From RGIG5952 sp045603485 (GTDB lineage: Bacteria > Verrucomicrobiota > Kiritimatiellia > RFP12 > JAAYLN01): 26,250 nucleotides of DNA. The notes under the pieces are model-generated. The model ran no database searches and was not told the DNA's origin. It saw only the letters and a program-made list of their open reading frames with translations. Made by a program: the position numbers and the translations under genes. This document shows positions 24,943 through 26,250 of the stretch, piece by piece. Location of the stretch: NCBI GenBank assembly GCA_045603485.1, contig JAZUMF010000087.1:1-26250 (forward strand), given 5' to 3'. Numbering within the stretch: the stretch's first letter is position 1; each line of letters opens with the position of its first letter.

Positions 24943-25364
24943 TATTTTACCTCCTTGTCTTTTCCACTACTGTATACTATTCGATTTGTCATAACTCCAT
25001 TACTATCATATTCTTCTTTTAACAGAATATTTGATTTTTGGATTGCATAGCAAAAGTCTTGATTTGTCTCAACAATTCGTTGTGAATATATAACTCGTGT
25101 CATCAACTTTCCATCAATAGACACTTCCTTCCACTCCCCAACTGGAATATCGTGATCATACTCTCCAATTACATGACTACGATAATCAATCAAACAATCA
25201 GATGGATGTGAGTAATTATATACACCATTATTGATTTGTTCAATAAGTGCCTTCTCAATTTGTTTCTCTTTGCATATTCGATATGGCAAATAGGCAACGA
25301 CAAACGCTACACATATCACCGATATGATATTGTATGCAAACAAAAAAAACTTATGCATTTTCAT
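24942..25364 (-). CDS. small membrane-anchored MORN-like protein, candidate immunity to the RHS tip
   Basis: A 140-residue protein with an N-terminal transmembrane helix (about 5-27, FFLFAYNIISVICVAFVVAYL) and a C-terminal region with MORN-like strands (GEYDHDIPVGEWKEV at about 67-81, LLKEEYDSNGVMTNRIVYSSG near the end). Its ATG overlaps the TGA of the RHS gene (ATGA at 25364-25361), the usual layout for an RHS-CT and its cognate immunity gene. It is AT-rich like its downstream partner. Anchoring in the membrane with an exterior domain suggests it meets the toxin outside the cytoplasm, which is inference. Confidence 0.65.
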   Translation of the reverse strand: MKMHKFFLFAYNIISVICVAFVVAYLPYRICKEKQIEKALIEQINNGVYNYSHPSDCLIDYRSHVIGEYDHDIPVGEWKEVSIDGKLMTRVIYSQRIVETNQDFCYAIQKSNILLKEEYDSNGVMTNRIVYSSGKDKEVK

Positions 25365-26250
25365 TCAAGTGAGACCTTTCTTGTTCCATTATTACCAAAA
25401 GACGACATTAAATCTCCATCAGTGTTATCAGAGTCTAATTCGCGGATTCTCACCTCAATAGTTATTAAGGATTTTGAATGTAATAAAAATAAAAACTGTT
25501 GAGCAACTGAATTTATACCCCATTCTCCTTGAAAATTGTTATATTGTTGCCATAATGATACCTCTCGAGAGTGATCATTTACACTAAATTTTACAATTGG
25601 CCAATATCGTAATTGATTTCTAGGAGGTCCGATATTTTGTCTTATTCGACGGTTAGTTAGCAATTTGCAAGGGTTGTCGTCATTATTGCCCACTGCCAAA
25701 GGGTTGATAAATGTATTTCTTCCACTAGTTGGTTCTATAGTTAATTCAAGCATGTAAGCACGGTCACATTTTTTGTAGATTGGAATTGAAGAATCGTCAA
25801 GTATGTCTATTGTATAATATGGTGTTGAATTAGGAAAGCCTAAATATCTATACCAAGCTTTTTTATATCTTACCTGAAAATTAATTACTTTCACACAATT
25901 ACATAAATATGAATTGCCAAGATTATCGTATTTATAAAAACTATTCCCACAAAATCCATATAAATTCATTCCACCATCCTCCTCAATGGGATCACGGTTG
26001 AGCCAGCGCATGAGAACGGGATGATAAAAGCGGTAGCCGTAGTAGTAAAGGTTTGTTTCGTCGTCGAAGTATTTTGTAGAGAAGCGATGGCGGAAGAAGT
26101 CGGCGAGGGAACCTGATTTGGAGATGAGATTACCGAAGGCATTGTAGGTGTATTGGGCGACTGTGTTGCCATTCGCATCAATGTACTTCGTTATGTTGCC
26201 GTTGTTGTCGTAGCAAGGAATGTAAATTACGCCATCAACTGTAAGGTAAA
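25361..26250 (-). CDS. RHS repeat protein, C-terminal part with unknown toxin-like tip (partial)
   Basis: The frame is open to the right edge of the window, so the N-terminal shell lies outside it. The visible part begins with YD repeats (YDNNGNITKYIDANGN, YTYNAFGNLIS), then RHRFSTKYFDDETNLYYYGY and the RHS core hallmark RWLNRDPIEEDGG with NLYGFCGN and YDNLG. An ATG at 26011 lies inside this hallmark and is not the start. After DNLG comes a tip of 184 residues with several Cys, many Tyr and Asn, and no nuclease, deaminase or ADP-ribosylation motif I can recognise. In RHS proteins the shell encloses and cleaves off such a variable C-terminal toxin. The stop overlaps the next gene's start. Confidence 0.85.
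   Translation of the reverse strand, partial: YLTVDGVIYIPCYDNNGNITKYIDANGNTVAQYTYNAFGNLISKSGSLADFFRHRFSTKYFDDETNLYYYGYRFYHPVLMRWLNRDPIEEDGGMNLYGFCGNSFYKYDNLGNSYLCNCVKVINFQVRYKKAWYRYLGFPNSTPYYTIDILDDSSIPIYKKCDRAYMLELTIEPTSGRNTFINPLAVGNNDDNPCKLLTNRRIRQNIGPPRNQLRYWPIVKFSVNDHSREVSLWQQYNNFQGEWGINSVAQQFLFLLHSKSLITIEVRIRELDSDNTDGDLMSSFGNNGTRKVSLE

Noticed and set aside
26009..26011. Start of an independent 216-residue gene at 26011
   Set aside because: That ATG lies inside the RHS hallmark, and the frame continues without a stop to the window edge with YD repeats.

Overview
The window looks like chromosomal DNA of an uncultured, probably gut-dwelling member of the PVC group (Kiritimatiellae/Lentisphaeria-like). 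This is inferred from the giant surface protein with autotransporter-type beta-strand repeats, a DUF4838 protein beside a GH42-like enzyme, an L-fucose-isomerase-like/FGGY kinase pair, and RHS proteins carrying an RWLNRDPIEEDGG core. No rRNA, tRNA or CRISPR array was seen, so the taxonomic guess is soft.

Layout. 1-535 is a gene-free stretch with a 182-bp imperfect palindrome and other small repeats. 536-17863 is a carbohydrate-use region, all on the minus strand. In transcription order it reads: AraC-type regulator (17863-17027), FGGY kinase and fucose/arabinose-isomerase-like enzyme (16888-13822), then a second operon of GH3 beta-glycosidase, GH42-like beta-galactosidase, secreted DUF4838 protein and a 2012-residue secreted repeat protein (13627-536). 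A similar tract of about 45 bp precedes both operons and overlaps a promoter-like sequence in each. It is a good candidate operator for the AraC protein. The glycosidases, isomerase and kinase lack signal peptides, whereas the DUF4838 protein and the giant protein have them. This suggests surface capture or trimming outside, with hydrolysis and sugar phosphorylation inside. No transporter or aldolase is present in the window.

17953-21027 holds housekeeping or small-metabolism genes: comF (minus), a divergent PHP phosphoesterase plus an endonuclease/exonuclease/phosphatase-fold protein (plus), and a stand-alone CinA/PncC amidase (minus).

21028-21863 is a gene-free stretch of degenerate CGCAGAG-type repeats. 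21864-26250 is the end of an RHS polymorphic-toxin locus, again on the minus strand. It starts with the C-terminal part of an RHS protein (running off the right edge) with an unrecognised 184-residue tip. That is followed by two translationally coupled membrane-anchored MORN-like proteins (candidate immunity). Two RHS core fragments without toxin domains come next, each followed closely by a different AT-rich membrane-protein gene. I read this as a string of old cassettes in which the toxins were lost and the putative immunity genes kept. One fragment is frameshifted by a single extra copy of an 8-bp tandem repeat. This RHS array is the most unusual part of the window.
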